This document shows, piece after piece, positions 43,420 through 50,615 of a DNA stretch of 64,000 nt (its first letter is position 1; the number at the start of each line of letters is the position of its first letter). A program made the translations under genes and the position numbers. The DNA is taken from NCBI RefSeq assembly GCF_901875555.1, contig NZ_CABFMD010000022.1, forward strand, positions 124,001 through 188,000. The letters are read 5' to 3'. The notes beneath the pieces are model-generated. The model was not told the origin of the DNA. It saw only the letters and a program-made list of their open reading frames with translations, and made no database searches. This DNA comes from Streptococcus parasanguinis. GTDB lineage: Bacteria; Bacillota; Bacilli; Lactobacillales; Streptococcaceae.

Positions 43420-43977
43420 ATGGCAAACCTAATCGTAGAAAAAGCAAAAGAAAGAATGACCCAGTCTCACCAAAGTTTGGGACGTGAATTTGGTAGCATC
43501 CGTGCTGGACGTGCAAATGCTAGTCTTTTGGACCGTATTTTCGTAGAATACTACGGAGTAGAGACTCCATTGAACCAATTGGCATCTATCACGATTCCAG
43601 AAGCGCGTGTCTTGTTGATCACACCATTTGATAAATCATCTTTGAAAGACATCGAGCACAGCATCAATGCTTCTGACCTTGGAATCACTCCAGCCAACGA
43701 TGGATCTGTTATCCGCTTGGTCATTCCCGCTTTGACAGAAGAAACTCGTCGTGACTTGGCAAAAGAAGTGAAAAAAGTGGGCGAAAGTGCCAAAGTAGCG
43801 ATCCGTAATATCCGCCGTGATGCGATGGACGAAGCCAAGAAACAAGAAAAAGCAAAAGAAATCACAGAAGATGAATTGAAAGGTCTTGAAAAAGAGATCC
43901 AAAAGGTTACGGATGACGCTGTGAAACACGTTGATGAAATGACAGCGCACAAAGAAAAAGAATTGATGGAAGTTTAA
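43420..43977 (+). CDS. frr: Ribosome recycling factor
   Basis: Protein of 185 residues, standard length. The family pattern is clear: [20 protein letters not shown] (about 21-40), [21 protein letters not shown] and a long C-terminal coiled helix. It splits post-termination ribosomes with EF-G. Cotranscribed with pyrH and followed by a terminator. Confidence 0.98.
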   Translation: MANLIVEKAKERMTQSHQSLGREFGSIRAGRANASLLDRIFVEYYGVETPLNQLASITIPEARVLLITPFDKSSLKDIEHSINASDLGITPANDGSVIRLVIPALTEETRRDLAKEVKKVGESAKVAIRNIRRDAMDEAKKQEKAKEITEDELKGLEKEIQKVTDDAVKHVDEMTAHKEKELMEV

Positions 43978-44005
43978 TCCATCTCAACTACTACAGGAAA
44001 GAAAG

Positions 44006-44037
44006 ACTCAGTTAGCACTGCTGGCTGGGTTTTATTT
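44006..44037 (+). terminator. pyrH-frr terminator
   Basis: CTCAGTTAGC pairs with GCTGGCTGGG through G-T wobbles, then TTTTATTT. Confidence 0.75.
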
Positions 44038-44076
44038 CCATTATTCTTGTGAAGAGGCAAGAGGAAAGAAGGAAAC

Positions 44077-44931
44077 ATGAATACGAATCTAGCAAGCTAC
44101 ATCATGGGAATGGTCATTGATGAAAATGATCACTTCTATTTTGTTCAAAAAGATGGCCAGACCTACGCGCTTGACAAAGCAGAAGGCCCGCATCAAGTTG
44201 GAGAAAGTGTCAAGGGGTTTGCCTACACCGATATGAAGCAAAAGCTCCGACTCACGACGCTTGAAGTCACAGCAACTCAAGAAAGCTTTGGCTGGGGGAC
44301 GGTCACAGAAGTACGCAAGGATCTGGGAGTCTTTGTGGATACAGGGCTACCAGATAAGCAGATCGTTGTCTCATTAGATATCCTACCGGAGATCAAAGAA
44401 CTATGGCCTAAAAAGGGCGATCGTCTCTATATTCGCTTGGAAGTTGATAAGAAAGATCGCATTTGGGGGATCTTAGCCTATCAGGAAGATTTCCAGCGTT
44501 TGGCTCGTCCAGCCTACAACAATATGCAAAACCAAAACTGGCCAGCCATTGTCTATCGCCTAAAGCTTTCAGGGACCTTTGTTTACCTTCCAGAGAACAA
44601 TATGCTGGGCTTTATCCATCCAAGTGAGCGGTATGCAGAACCCCGCTTGGGACAAGTCCTAGATGCCCGTGTCATTGGTTTTCGCGAAGTGGATCGGACC
44701 TTGAATCTGTCTTTGAAGCCACGTTCGTTTGAAATGTTGGAAAACGATGCCCAAATGATTTTGACCTATTTGGAAGCCAATGGAGGCTTTATGACCTTGA
44801 ATGATAAATCCTCTCCAGAAGACATCAAGGCGACCTTTGGGATTTCAAAAGGCCAGTTCAAAAAGGCTTTGGGTGGTTTGATGAAGGCGAAAAAAATCAA
44901 GCAAGACCAATTTGGAACAGAGATCATCTAA
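44077..44931 (+). CDS. cvfB: S1-domain RNA-binding protein CvfB
   Basis: Protein of 284 residues with three S1-like OB domains (about 5-60, 65-130 and 145-212) and a C-terminal winged helix (about 220-284, [30 protein letters not shown]). CvfB binds RNA and affects virulence-factor expression in staphylococci; its pneumococcal counterpart lies at the same place after frr. Ten bases separate it from yozE. Confidence 0.92.
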   Translation: MNTNLASYIMGMVIDENDHFYFVQKDGQTYALDKAEGPHQVGESVKGFAYTDMKQKLRLTTLEVTATQESFGWGTVTEVRKDLGVFVDTGLPDKQIVVSLDILPEIKELWPKKGDRLYIRLEVDKKDRIWGILAYQEDFQRLARPAYNNMQNQNWPAIVYRLKLSGTFVYLPENNMLGFIHPSERYAEPRLGQVLDARVIGFREVDRTLNLSLKPRSFEMLENDAQMILTYLEANGGFMTLNDKSSPEDIKATFGISKGQFKKALGGLMKAKKIKQDQFGTEII

Positions 44932-44941
44932 GAGGAGGCTT

Positions 44942-45157
44942 ATGAGAAAATCATTTTATACTTGGCTGATGACAGAGCGCAATCCCAAAAGCAATGCGCC
45001 TAAGGCCATTTTAGCGGATTTGGCTTTTCATGAGTCTGCTTTTCCCAAACATACAGATGACTTCGATGAGGTCAGTCGCTATCTGGAAGAGCATGCTAGT
45101 TTTTCCTTTAATCTTAGTGATTTTGATGCGATTTGGGAAGAATATCAAGCCCATTAG
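44942..45157 (+). CDS. yozE: YozE family protein (DUF1250)
   Basis: Small protein of 71 residues with the YozE SAM-like pattern ([37 protein letters not shown]). Function unknown. The ATG at 44942 directly follows AAGAGGAGG and gives the family N-terminus MRKSFYTW; the ten extra codons upstream overlap cvfB and are not likely to be used. Confidence 0.92.
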   Translation: MRKSFYTWLMTERNPKSNAPKAILADLAFHESAFPKHTDDFDEVSRYLEEHASFSFNLSDFDAIWEEYQAH

Positions 45158-45235
45158 AAAAGGACAGGTCGAGGATGGTTTTTTCTCGGCCTCTTTGCTA
45201 TAATAGAAAAAAACACAGGTAGAGAGGTTCTTTTT

Positions 45236-46234
45236 TTGCAAGAACATTCAGTTGAAATTACATTAACGCATCCAGACGATCTCTTTCATTTGTTTGGATC
45301 CAACGAGCGCCATCTTCGTTTGATGGAGCAAGAATTTGGGGTGACTATTCACGCCCGGACAGAAATCGTCCAGATCATTGGGAAAGAAGAAAGCTGCGAG
45401 CAGGTTCGTCAAGTCATTCAGGCTCTCTTGGTCCTCGTCAACCGTGGCATGACCATTGGAACGCCAGATGTGGTGACCGCTATTACCATGGTGAGAAATG
45501 GGGAATTGGATAAGTTCATCGCTCTCTATGAAGAAGAGATTATCAAGGATAGTTTCGGCAAGCCCATTCGGGTTAAAACACTTGGCCAAAAGATCTATGT
45601 CGATAGTGTCAAAAATCATGATGTGACCTTTGGAATCGGACCAGCGGGGACAGGGAAAACCTTCCTAGCTGTGACCTTGGCCGTCACAGCTCTCAAGCGT
45701 GGTCAGGTCAAGCGCATTATTTTGACTCGTCCAGCCGTTGAAGCCGGAGAAAGCCTTGGTTTCCTTCCAGGAGATCTCAAAGAAAAAGTCGACCCTTATC
45801 TCCGTCCAGTCTATGATGCTCTTTACCAAATCCTGGGGAAGGACCAAACCACTCGGATGATGGAGCGCGAGATTATCGAGATAGCGCCTTTGGCCTATAT
45901 GCGGGGGCGGACCTTGGACGATGCCTTTGTTATTCTCGATGAAGCGCAAAATACTACCATCATGCAGATGAAGATGTTTTTGACCCGTCTTGGTTTTAAC
46001 TCCAAGATGATTGTCAATGGGGATACCAGTCAGATCGACCTTCCGCGAAATGTTAAATCCGGTTTGATTGATGCTCAGGAGAAATTGAAGAACATTTCTC
46101 AAATTGACTTTGTGCATTTCTCTGCCAAGGATGTTGTGCGCCATCCAGTCGTCGCAGAAATTATTCGGGCCTACGAGCCAATCCCAAATCCAGTGCTCAA
46201 AGAAAAACCGGATGTGGAAGAAGAAACGGAATAA
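45236..46234 (+). CDS. phoH: PhoH-like ATPase
   Basis: Protein of 332 residues with an N-terminal KH-like region (about 10-110) and a PhoH P-loop ATPase domain with Walker A GPAGTGKT near 136 and Walker B FVILDEAQNT. PhoH/YbeZ proteins act with YbeY-type RNases in RNA metabolism in other bacteria. It starts with TTG at 45236; no ATG lies close to the conserved N-terminus, and AGAGAGG provides the ribosome site. TATAAT lies at about 45198-45203. Confidence 0.93.
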   Translation: MQEHSVEITLTHPDDLFHLFGSNERHLRLMEQEFGVTIHARTEIVQIIGKEESCEQVRQVIQALLVLVNRGMTIGTPDVVTAITMVRNGELDKFIALYEEEIIKDSFGKPIRVKTLGQKIYVDSVKNHDVTFGIGPAGTGKTFLAVTLAVTALKRGQVKRIILTRPAVEAGESLGFLPGDLKEKVDPYLRPVYDALYQILGKDQTTRMMEREIIEIAPLAYMRGRTLDDAFVILDEAQNTTIMQMKMFLTRLGFNSKMIVNGDTSQIDLPRNVKSGLIDAQEKLKNISQIDFVHFSAKDVVRHPVVAEIIRAYEPIPNPVLKEKPDVEEETE

Positions 46235-46240
46235 AAGAAG

Positions 46241-46269
46241 AGGCAAAGATCAGAGGATCTTTGCCTTTT
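46241..46269 (+). terminator. phoH terminator
   Basis: AGGCAAAGATC pairs perfectly with GATCTTTGCCT, followed by T. Confidence 0.92.
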
Positions 46270-46408
46270 GAATGTTAGACATTAAACCAATTCATCAATT
46301 GGTGTGAGATTTCTCTCTTGACTCAATGACCTTTTTACTCCTTATCCGATTGTTTTAATTGATTTTATTGTATAGAAAAGTTGGTTAAAAAGCAGGAAAA
46401 ATTTGAGC

Positions 46409-46437
46409 TTGCATTCCTTTAGGTTATTTGCTAAACT
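46409..46437 (+). promoter_or_regulatory. Promoter of the acetyltransferase gene
   Basis: TTGCAT (46409-46414), 17-base spacer, TAAACT (46432-46437). The rest of the gap 46270-46408 shows nothing recognisable. Confidence 0.55.
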
Positions 46438-46460
46438 AATCCCTAAAGAAGGAGTGTCAA

Positions 46461-47030
46461 ATGGAAAATTTATATGTGAAGTTAGCGGCTTATCGTGAAA
46501 TGGAGACAGAGCGTTTACGTTTGCGTCCGGTCACTCTTGAGGATGCACCGGCTATGTTTGAGTATGCTTCTGATGAAGCTGTTACGCGCTATACTTTTCC
46601 AACCAATCAAAGTCTTGAAGAGACACGTAATAATATTGCCCTCTTTTACCTAGCCAGCCCACTTGGAAGATGGGGGATCGAGCTCAAAGAAAATGGAAAA
46701 TTTATTGGGACGATTGATTTACTGGATTTGGATCTTTGTCTGAAAAAGGGGAGTATCGGCTATGTTCTGAATAAAGACTATTGGAACCAAGGTCTTGCGA
46801 CAGAGGCTACCAAGGCAGTCATTGCCCTAGCTTTTGAACAGTTAGGGATGAACAAGCTCATTGCCGTTCATGACAAGGACAACCCAGCTTCTGGCCGGGT
46901 GATGGCCAAAGCAGGGATGCAATTTTCCCATGAAGAAGCTTATGCGATGCTAGACCCGCATGAAGAGGGGCGAATGGTGACGAGAGTCCATTATGTCCTT
47001 ACTAAGGAAGAATATTTGGCAGAAAAATGA
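46461..47030 (+). CDS. GNAT acetyltransferase, RimJ/RimL type
   Basis: Protein of 189 residues with one Acetyltransf_3 domain: METERLRLRPVTLEDAPAMFEYASD at the start, and the acetyl-CoA segment IGYVLNKDYWNQGLATEATKAVIALAF. Members acetylate N-termini of ribosomal proteins or antibiotics; the substrate here is not known. Start ATG after AAGAAGGAG. It precedes tRNA-Thr. Confidence 0.9.
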   Translation: MENLYVKLAAYREMETERLRLRPVTLEDAPAMFEYASDEAVTRYTFPTNQSLEETRNNIALFYLASPLGRWGIELKENGKFIGTIDLLDLDLCLKKGSIGYVLNKDYWNQGLATEATKAVIALAFEQLGMNKLIAVHDKDNPASGRVMAKAGMQFSHEEAYAMLDPHEEGRMVTRVHYVLTKEEYLAEK

Positions 47031-47039
47031 GTCAAGATA

Positions 47040-47069
47040 TTGACAAAAGGCCTATCTCCATGATATAGT
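47040..47069 (+). promoter_or_regulatory. tRNA-Thr promoter
   Basis: TTGACA (47040-47045), 18-base spacer, TATAGT (47064-47069), placing the start a few bases before the tRNA. Confidence 0.75.
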
Positions 47070-47080
47070 AGATAGGTACT

Positions 47081-47153
47081 GCTGGTTTAGCTCAGTCGGT
47101 AGAGCGCATCCATGGTAAGGATGAGGTCGCCGGTTCAATCCCGGCAACTAGCA
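47081..47153 (+). tRNA. tRNA-Thr (anticodon GGT)
   Basis: A 73-base cloverleaf. The acceptor stem is GCTGGTT/AACTAGC with discriminator A; the D-arm contains TTAGCTCAGTCGGTAGAGC; the anticodon arm CATCC-ATGGTAA-GGATG shows GGT; the T-arm is GCCGG-TTCAATC-CCGGC. CCA is not encoded. It stands alone, with its own promoter and terminator. Confidence 0.97.
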
Positions 47154-47164
47154 TAGTAGAAGAG

Positions 47165-47195
47165 AGAAGCTTAGAGAGATCTAAGCTTCTTTTTC
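47165..47195 (+). terminator. tRNA-Thr terminator
   Basis: AGAAGCTTAGA (47165-47175), loop GAGA, TCTAAGCTTCT (47180-47190), then T. Confidence 0.92.
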
Positions 47196-47419
47196 TTGTC
47201 TTTAAATATTCAAAAAACTTAATGGCTACTTTAAACGTCTTTATAGGCTATCGAATTAAGGGTTAGTTAATAGGTTTTAAATTTGCTATATCAGAACCAA
47301 TTCCCATACCGTATTTATCAAATTTTTTGGAAACAGTACAATGATACAATTCCTATTTTAATTTACACTAAGTTAGTCTTGAAAATATTATAACTTTTAT
47401 TTTAAGGAATGAAAGTCAT
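47196..47419. other. AT-rich gap without recognised features
   Basis: No ORF with a convincing ribosome site, no repeat seen elsewhere in the window and no clear hairpin. It begins the AT-rich segment that runs to about 50.2 kb. Confidence 0.5.
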
Positions 47420-47500
47420 ATGGATATTAAACTTATTAAGATCAGTTATTTATTGGACAAAGAAATCTATATTATTAGATTGGAGAAAAGCTCTTCTTAA
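47420..47500 (+). CDS. Candidate 26-residue peptide
   Basis: An ORF starting MDIKLIKISYLLDKEIYII, with AAGGA 11 bases upstream, ending just at the left edge of repeat copy 5. It is hydrophobic with a basic start, of the size of Rgg pheromone precursors, and rgg3 lies 0.4 kb away. No known motif; it may be chance. Confidence 0.25.
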   Translation: MDIKLIKISYLLDKEIYIIRLEKSSS

Positions 47501-47501
47501 A

Positions 47502-47786
47502 AACTTTCCTTAGGTGAGTACGGACGTCAGCGAACTTCTACGAAGTTCCATGACTAATTATGGAGCCTAAGGTCTCAATAATTCCGAGTGAGGCTGGGAC
47601 AAAAGTCCTAGCCTCTCAATTGTCTTTGGATTTTCGAGCAAGACGCAGTGGTTGTGTGGGCTCTATTACGCTGATTTCATCATCTTATACAGCCCTACTC
47701 AACTGTGCGGAGGTGGGACGACGAAATCGAATTCTAACGAATTACCGATTTCTGTCCCACTCTCACTTTTCTCACAGCGGAAAGTT
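47502..47786 (+). repeat. Structured intergenic repeat, copy 5 (forward, with nested insert)
   Basis: The closing stem AACTTTCC/GGAAAGTT with GTGAG/CTCAC, hairpin a and hairpin b (AATTATGGAG/CTCAATAATT) are intact. The upper part of hairpin c is replaced by a 179-base second repeat (47588-47766). It lies between tRNA-Thr and rgg3, which converge. Confidence 0.85.
47588..47766. repeat. Nested repeat with 14-base inverted ends
   Basis: The ends are GTGAGGCTGGGACA (47588-47601) and TGTCCCACTCTCAC (47753-47766), inverted with two mismatches. Inside are further hairpins (GAGGCTGGGACAAAAGTCCTAGCCTC region; GAAATCG..CGATTTC). I recall similar GTGGGACAGAAATCGG-type sequences as common in oral streptococcal genomes. 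It is in the exact position of the hairpin c tip and keeps that stem pairable. Confidence 0.75.
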
Positions 47787-47911
47787 TCAGTAGATGATAG
47801 AATTTATTAGATTTGTAAAACAGAACAGTTTTTCTACGCCCTGTATTATATATCCTGTTTTAAGACATGGGTACAGAATTTCTGTGCGAACTATTTAAAA
47901 TATAAGAGTTA

Positions 47912-48757
47912 TTATTCCACATGCTCATTGTAATGTTGCTGATACTGTGACCTGATACTATTTTCTCCCAAAATTTCAAACACTTTAAGAGCTTGTTGCA
48001 TTTTTTCTAAACCACCTCTATTATTTATTTTAAATTCATAATAGCCCGTAGCATATAGAAATACAGTTTGTTCATAGTAGTTGAACTCATTATTTAATAA
48101 TTTTTTTATCTCATAAATTAGATAAGAACAATTTTGAAATTTTCCTTTGTCAATACTTACAATTAGGCAGTTAATTGCCAGTTGAGTAACAAGTTTTTTA
48201 TTAGTCTTGTTCAATGTTGAGTAAATAAAATTTTTAATCATTTCCTTTGTTAATAAAAAAGCAGAATTATATTGAATGGTTCGGATACAATTTGCTAATA
48301 GTATAATTTCATAGTATCCCCAAGTTTCAACTTTGAACAAATAGTCAGTCAAAGATTCTAATTCTGCCTCGGATGGTGAAATCTTATTATCCAATGTATA
48401 GATTATTGATTTTACCATAATTCGTTCCAATGAATTGAGTTGATAAATTGTAGAATTAGTGAGTAAGGCTTTAATGTTGTCAACATTTTGTAGGGAATAT
48501 TCTTTACGGATATATTGCATTAAGTTGCCAAATGATATCGTTTGGGTGTATTCAGTATCATGAAGAATAAGAAATTCATCCAATGAGATATGTAATTTAT
48601 CTAAAATATTGATAAGTCGAATACAAGATATCTCAGATTCCCCACGCTCGAATCTGGAAATCTGTGATTTAGAGAGATGTTTATCTGCGATAGCACAGAT
48701 ACTTACTTGTTTGCTCTTTCGTATTTTTCTAAGTGTTTGACCAAGTTTAGATTTCAT
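47912..48757 (-). CDS. Rgg/GadR/MutR-family transcriptional regulator (Rgg3)
   Basis: Protein of 281 residues: XRE helix-turn-helix (about 5-62, [14 protein letters not shown]) plus the helical Rgg C-terminal region with several cysteines. ATG 48757 was taken as the start; a GTG five codons earlier is possible. It is very AT-rich and divergent from a small ORF and an MFS gene, so it probably regulates them. No SHP-type gene is obvious. Confidence 0.87.
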   Translation of the reverse strand: MKSKLGQTLRKIRKSKQVSICAIADKHLSKSQISRFERGESEISCIRLINILDKLHISLDEFLILHDTEYTQTISFGNLMQYIRKEYSLQNVDNIKALLTNSTIYQLNSLERIMVKSIIYTLDNKISPSEAELESLTDYLFKVETWGYYEIILLANCIRTIQYNSAFLLTKEMIKNFIYSTLNKTNKKLVTQLAINCLIVSIDKGKFQNCSYLIYEIKKLLNNEFNYYEQTVFLYATGYYEFKINNRGGLEKMQQALKVFEILGENSIRSQYQQHYNEHVE

Positions 48758-48828
48758 TTTTCCCGCTTTCACAACAAAAGTCTAAATAGTTTTTATTTAT
48801 TATACAATACTTAAAAGAGAAAAGGAAA

Positions 48829-48942
48829 ATGGATATGAAAATTTGTATAAATTTATTCCAATTTCAAATCGATAGTTTAACAATATCTAATGTAGAATTA
48901 GTATTTAATAATATAAAATCAAATTTTGAAGGGAGATTGTAG
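48829..48942 (+). CDS. Candidate 37-residue peptide gene between rgg3 and the MFS gene
   Basis: An ORF beginning MDMKICINLFQFQ and ending GRL, with a good ribosome site (AAAAGGA, 48820-48825) and a stop four bases before the MFS start. The spacing suggests translational coupling. It is the first ORF after the divergent rgg3 promoter region. Position, size and coupling would fit a secreted signal peptide, a RiPP-like precursor or a leader peptide; no family motif supports any of these directly. No maturation enzyme is adjacent. Confidence 0.5.
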   Translation: MDMKICINLFQFQIDSLTISNVELVFNNIKSNFEGRL

Positions 48943-48946
48943 GGGT

Positions 48947-50161
48947 ATGAGTAAAAAAAATATAATATTACTTATTTCTAGGGGACAAACTAATAATTTT
49001 GGAAATAGAGTATATGACTACGCAAATAAAATATTCATTGCTGCATTACCAAAATCGTCAGTATTTTTTATGTCAATTTATCAATCAACAGAGGTAATAG
49101 CGCAAATATTTTTTAATTTAATAGGAGGTTTTGTTGCAGATTTTGGAAATAGGAAAAAAATACTTATTTTAACGGATATCATCGCTGCTATTTCAACATT
49201 TGTTGCTTTTTTATTTCTAGATATGCCTAATAGTACAATAGTGTTAATAATAGTCAATATCATATTAGCTATTCTAAATTCTTTTAATAATCCTGCTTAC
49301 AAAGCAATAGTTAGAGATTTATTGGATAAAAACTCGATATACATATATAATTCATACAGTAGGAGTATAGCAGAGATTTTTAATATAATAGTTCCATTTT
49401 TTGGAATTTGGATTATTTCTCTATTTGGTTTCAAAGTTTCAATGTTACTAAATTCATTAAGTTTTGTCATCTCTGCGATTATAGAATCGAAATTTGCTAT
49501 TAAAAGACAAGGTTTTAAAGATCAGAAAACTGCTAAAAAAGCAGATATAATGAAAAGTATTATTGAGGGATTTTGTTATATCCTTCAAAGAAAAGAGTTC
49601 TTTATTATTTTGATATTGGTATCTGTATTAAATTTTTTCGTCGCGGGCATAGAACTTTATTTGCCATTTATAAATAAATTTTTAAATGTTTCCTATATGT
49701 ATGGATATATATTAGAGGTTCAAACTATTGGGAAAATACTTGGAGCGTACATCAATAAGTTTTTTAAGAATGATTTCACAATGTCTGAATGTTGTAACTT
49801 TTTACTTATGTCTTCAATTGCATTGGTTCCAATTGCTTTTATTAATAATATTTATTTAATAATATTGCTTTTTGGAATTAGCTCTTTGTTCATTATGATA
49901 TTCGATGTTCAAATATTTTCAAAAATTCAATCAGAGATCTCAGAAGAATTTTTAGGTAGAGTTTTTAGTACTGTTTCATTACTATCCTTGGTCTTATCTC
50001 CAGTTGGAACTTTCGTTTTTTCTATTTTGAAATTTCATTCAGCTGTGATTTTTTCTATTATTGCATTATTCCAAGTTTTGTTCTGTATTTTTATAAAAAT
50101 ATTGCTTTCTTTTGTTAATTCTAAACTGTCATCAGAAAATGAACCTAATGGTTTGAAATGA
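48947..50161 (+). CDS. MFS transporter next to Rgg3
   Basis: Membrane protein of 404 residues with about 12 helices, of the MFS_3 exporter type. The loop after helix 2 is VADFGNRKKIL (motif A position). It has the same general layout as the MFS gene beside rgg1 but is clearly diverged. ATG 48947 follows the small ORF stop; an in-frame TTG at 48926 would overlap that ORF. Very AT-rich. Cargo unknown. Confidence 0.85.
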   Translation: MSKKNIILLISRGQTNNFGNRVYDYANKIFIAALPKSSVFFMSIYQSTEVIAQIFFNLIGGFVADFGNRKKILILTDIIAAISTFVAFLFLDMPNSTIVLIIVNIILAILNSFNNPAYKAIVRDLLDKNSIYIYNSYSRSIAEIFNIIVPFFGIWIISLFGFKVSMLLNSLSFVISAIIESKFAIKRQGFKDQKTAKKADIMKSIIEGFCYILQRKEFFIILILVSVLNFFVAGIELYLPFINKFLNVSYMYGYILEVQTIGKILGAYINKFFKNDFTMSECCNFLLMSSIALVPIAFINNIYLIILLFGISSLFIMIFDVQIFSKIQSEISEEFLGRVFSTVSLLSLVLSPVGTFVFSILKFHSAVIFSIIALFQVLFCIFIKILLSFVNSKLSSENEPNGLK

Positions 50162-50316
50162 AAATTAAATATAGTCTCACAAATAGTTCAGAAATATTTA
50201 ATTTATCAAAAAAATAATCACGATAGCAAAACAAGAATTAATTAAAGTCGAATATAAGAAGACCCCATTACGATTTGATGTAATAGCTTCCCTTTTCAAC
50301 AATTTTCAAAAAAACG
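50162..50316. other. AT-rich gap upstream of the patA leader
   Basis: No gene or clear terminator was recognised after the MFS gene; a possible MFS terminator is not evident. Confidence 0.4.
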
Positions 50317-50345
50317 TTGACAAGCACGGAAATAAGTGGTAAAGT
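50317..50345 (+). promoter_or_regulatory. patA leader promoter
   Basis: TTGACA (50317-50322), 17-base spacer, TAAAGT (50340-50345). It starts a leader of about 265 bases. Confidence 0.75.
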
Positions 50346-50376
50346 TAGAACAACAAAGAGAAAGGAGAAAACCATC

Positions 50377-50448
50377 ATGAACAAAGTAGATGTTTTGATG
50401 ACACAATTGAATACACAACTTCTCCAATCTCAGTTGAGTTCTATGTAA
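50377..50448 (+). CDS. patAB leader peptide, 23 residues
   Basis: A short ORF with a strong ribosome site (AAAGGAG, 50361-50367). It starts MNKVDVLMTQLNTQLLQ and ends at TAA 13 bases before the first terminator arm. In B. subtilis the related exporter bmrCD is controlled by a translated leader (bmrB) through ribosome stalling, and pneumococcal patA is known to be held off by an upstream attenuator. The same use here is inference from layout. Confidence 0.7.
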   Translation: MNKVDVLMTQLNTQLLQSQLSSM

Positions 50449-50460
50449 AAAATGAATGAA

Positions 50461-50493
50461 ACCCAAGATGGAGGAGTCTGTCTTGGGTTTTTT
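50461..50493 (+). terminator. First patA attenuator terminator
   Basis: ACCCAAGA (50461-50468) pairs with TCTTGGGT (50481-50488), followed by T. Arms have the same core (CCCAAG/CTTGGG) as the second terminator. Confidence 0.88.
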
Positions 50494-50542
50494 GTATGCA
50501 TTTTTGCCTGCTTTAACTGAATTGGTAATAGGCATCAGAAGG

Positions 50543-50589
50543 CCCAAGTGTGGACTGAGCACCTACTCAGCTCCTTGCTTGGGTTTTTT
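50543..50589 (+). terminator. Second patA attenuator terminator
   Basis: CCCAAG (50543-50548) pairs with CTTGGG (50578-50583), with an inner CTGAG/CTCAG stem, then six T. The 5' arm can instead pair with CTTGGG of the first terminator (50482-50487), which would melt both. Confidence 0.88.
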
Positions 50590-50615
50590 CTGTGCCATTT
50601 TGAAAAGGAGAATAT

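Noticed and set aside
47081..47153. tRNA-Thr 3' end as a proven attachment site for an island
   Set aside because: No integrase gene and no second copy of the tRNA end was found in the window.
50452..50520. Second short ORF (starting MNETQDGG) running through the first patA terminator
   Set aside because: It has no ribosome site, overlaps the terminator stem and its coding content is explained by that stem.
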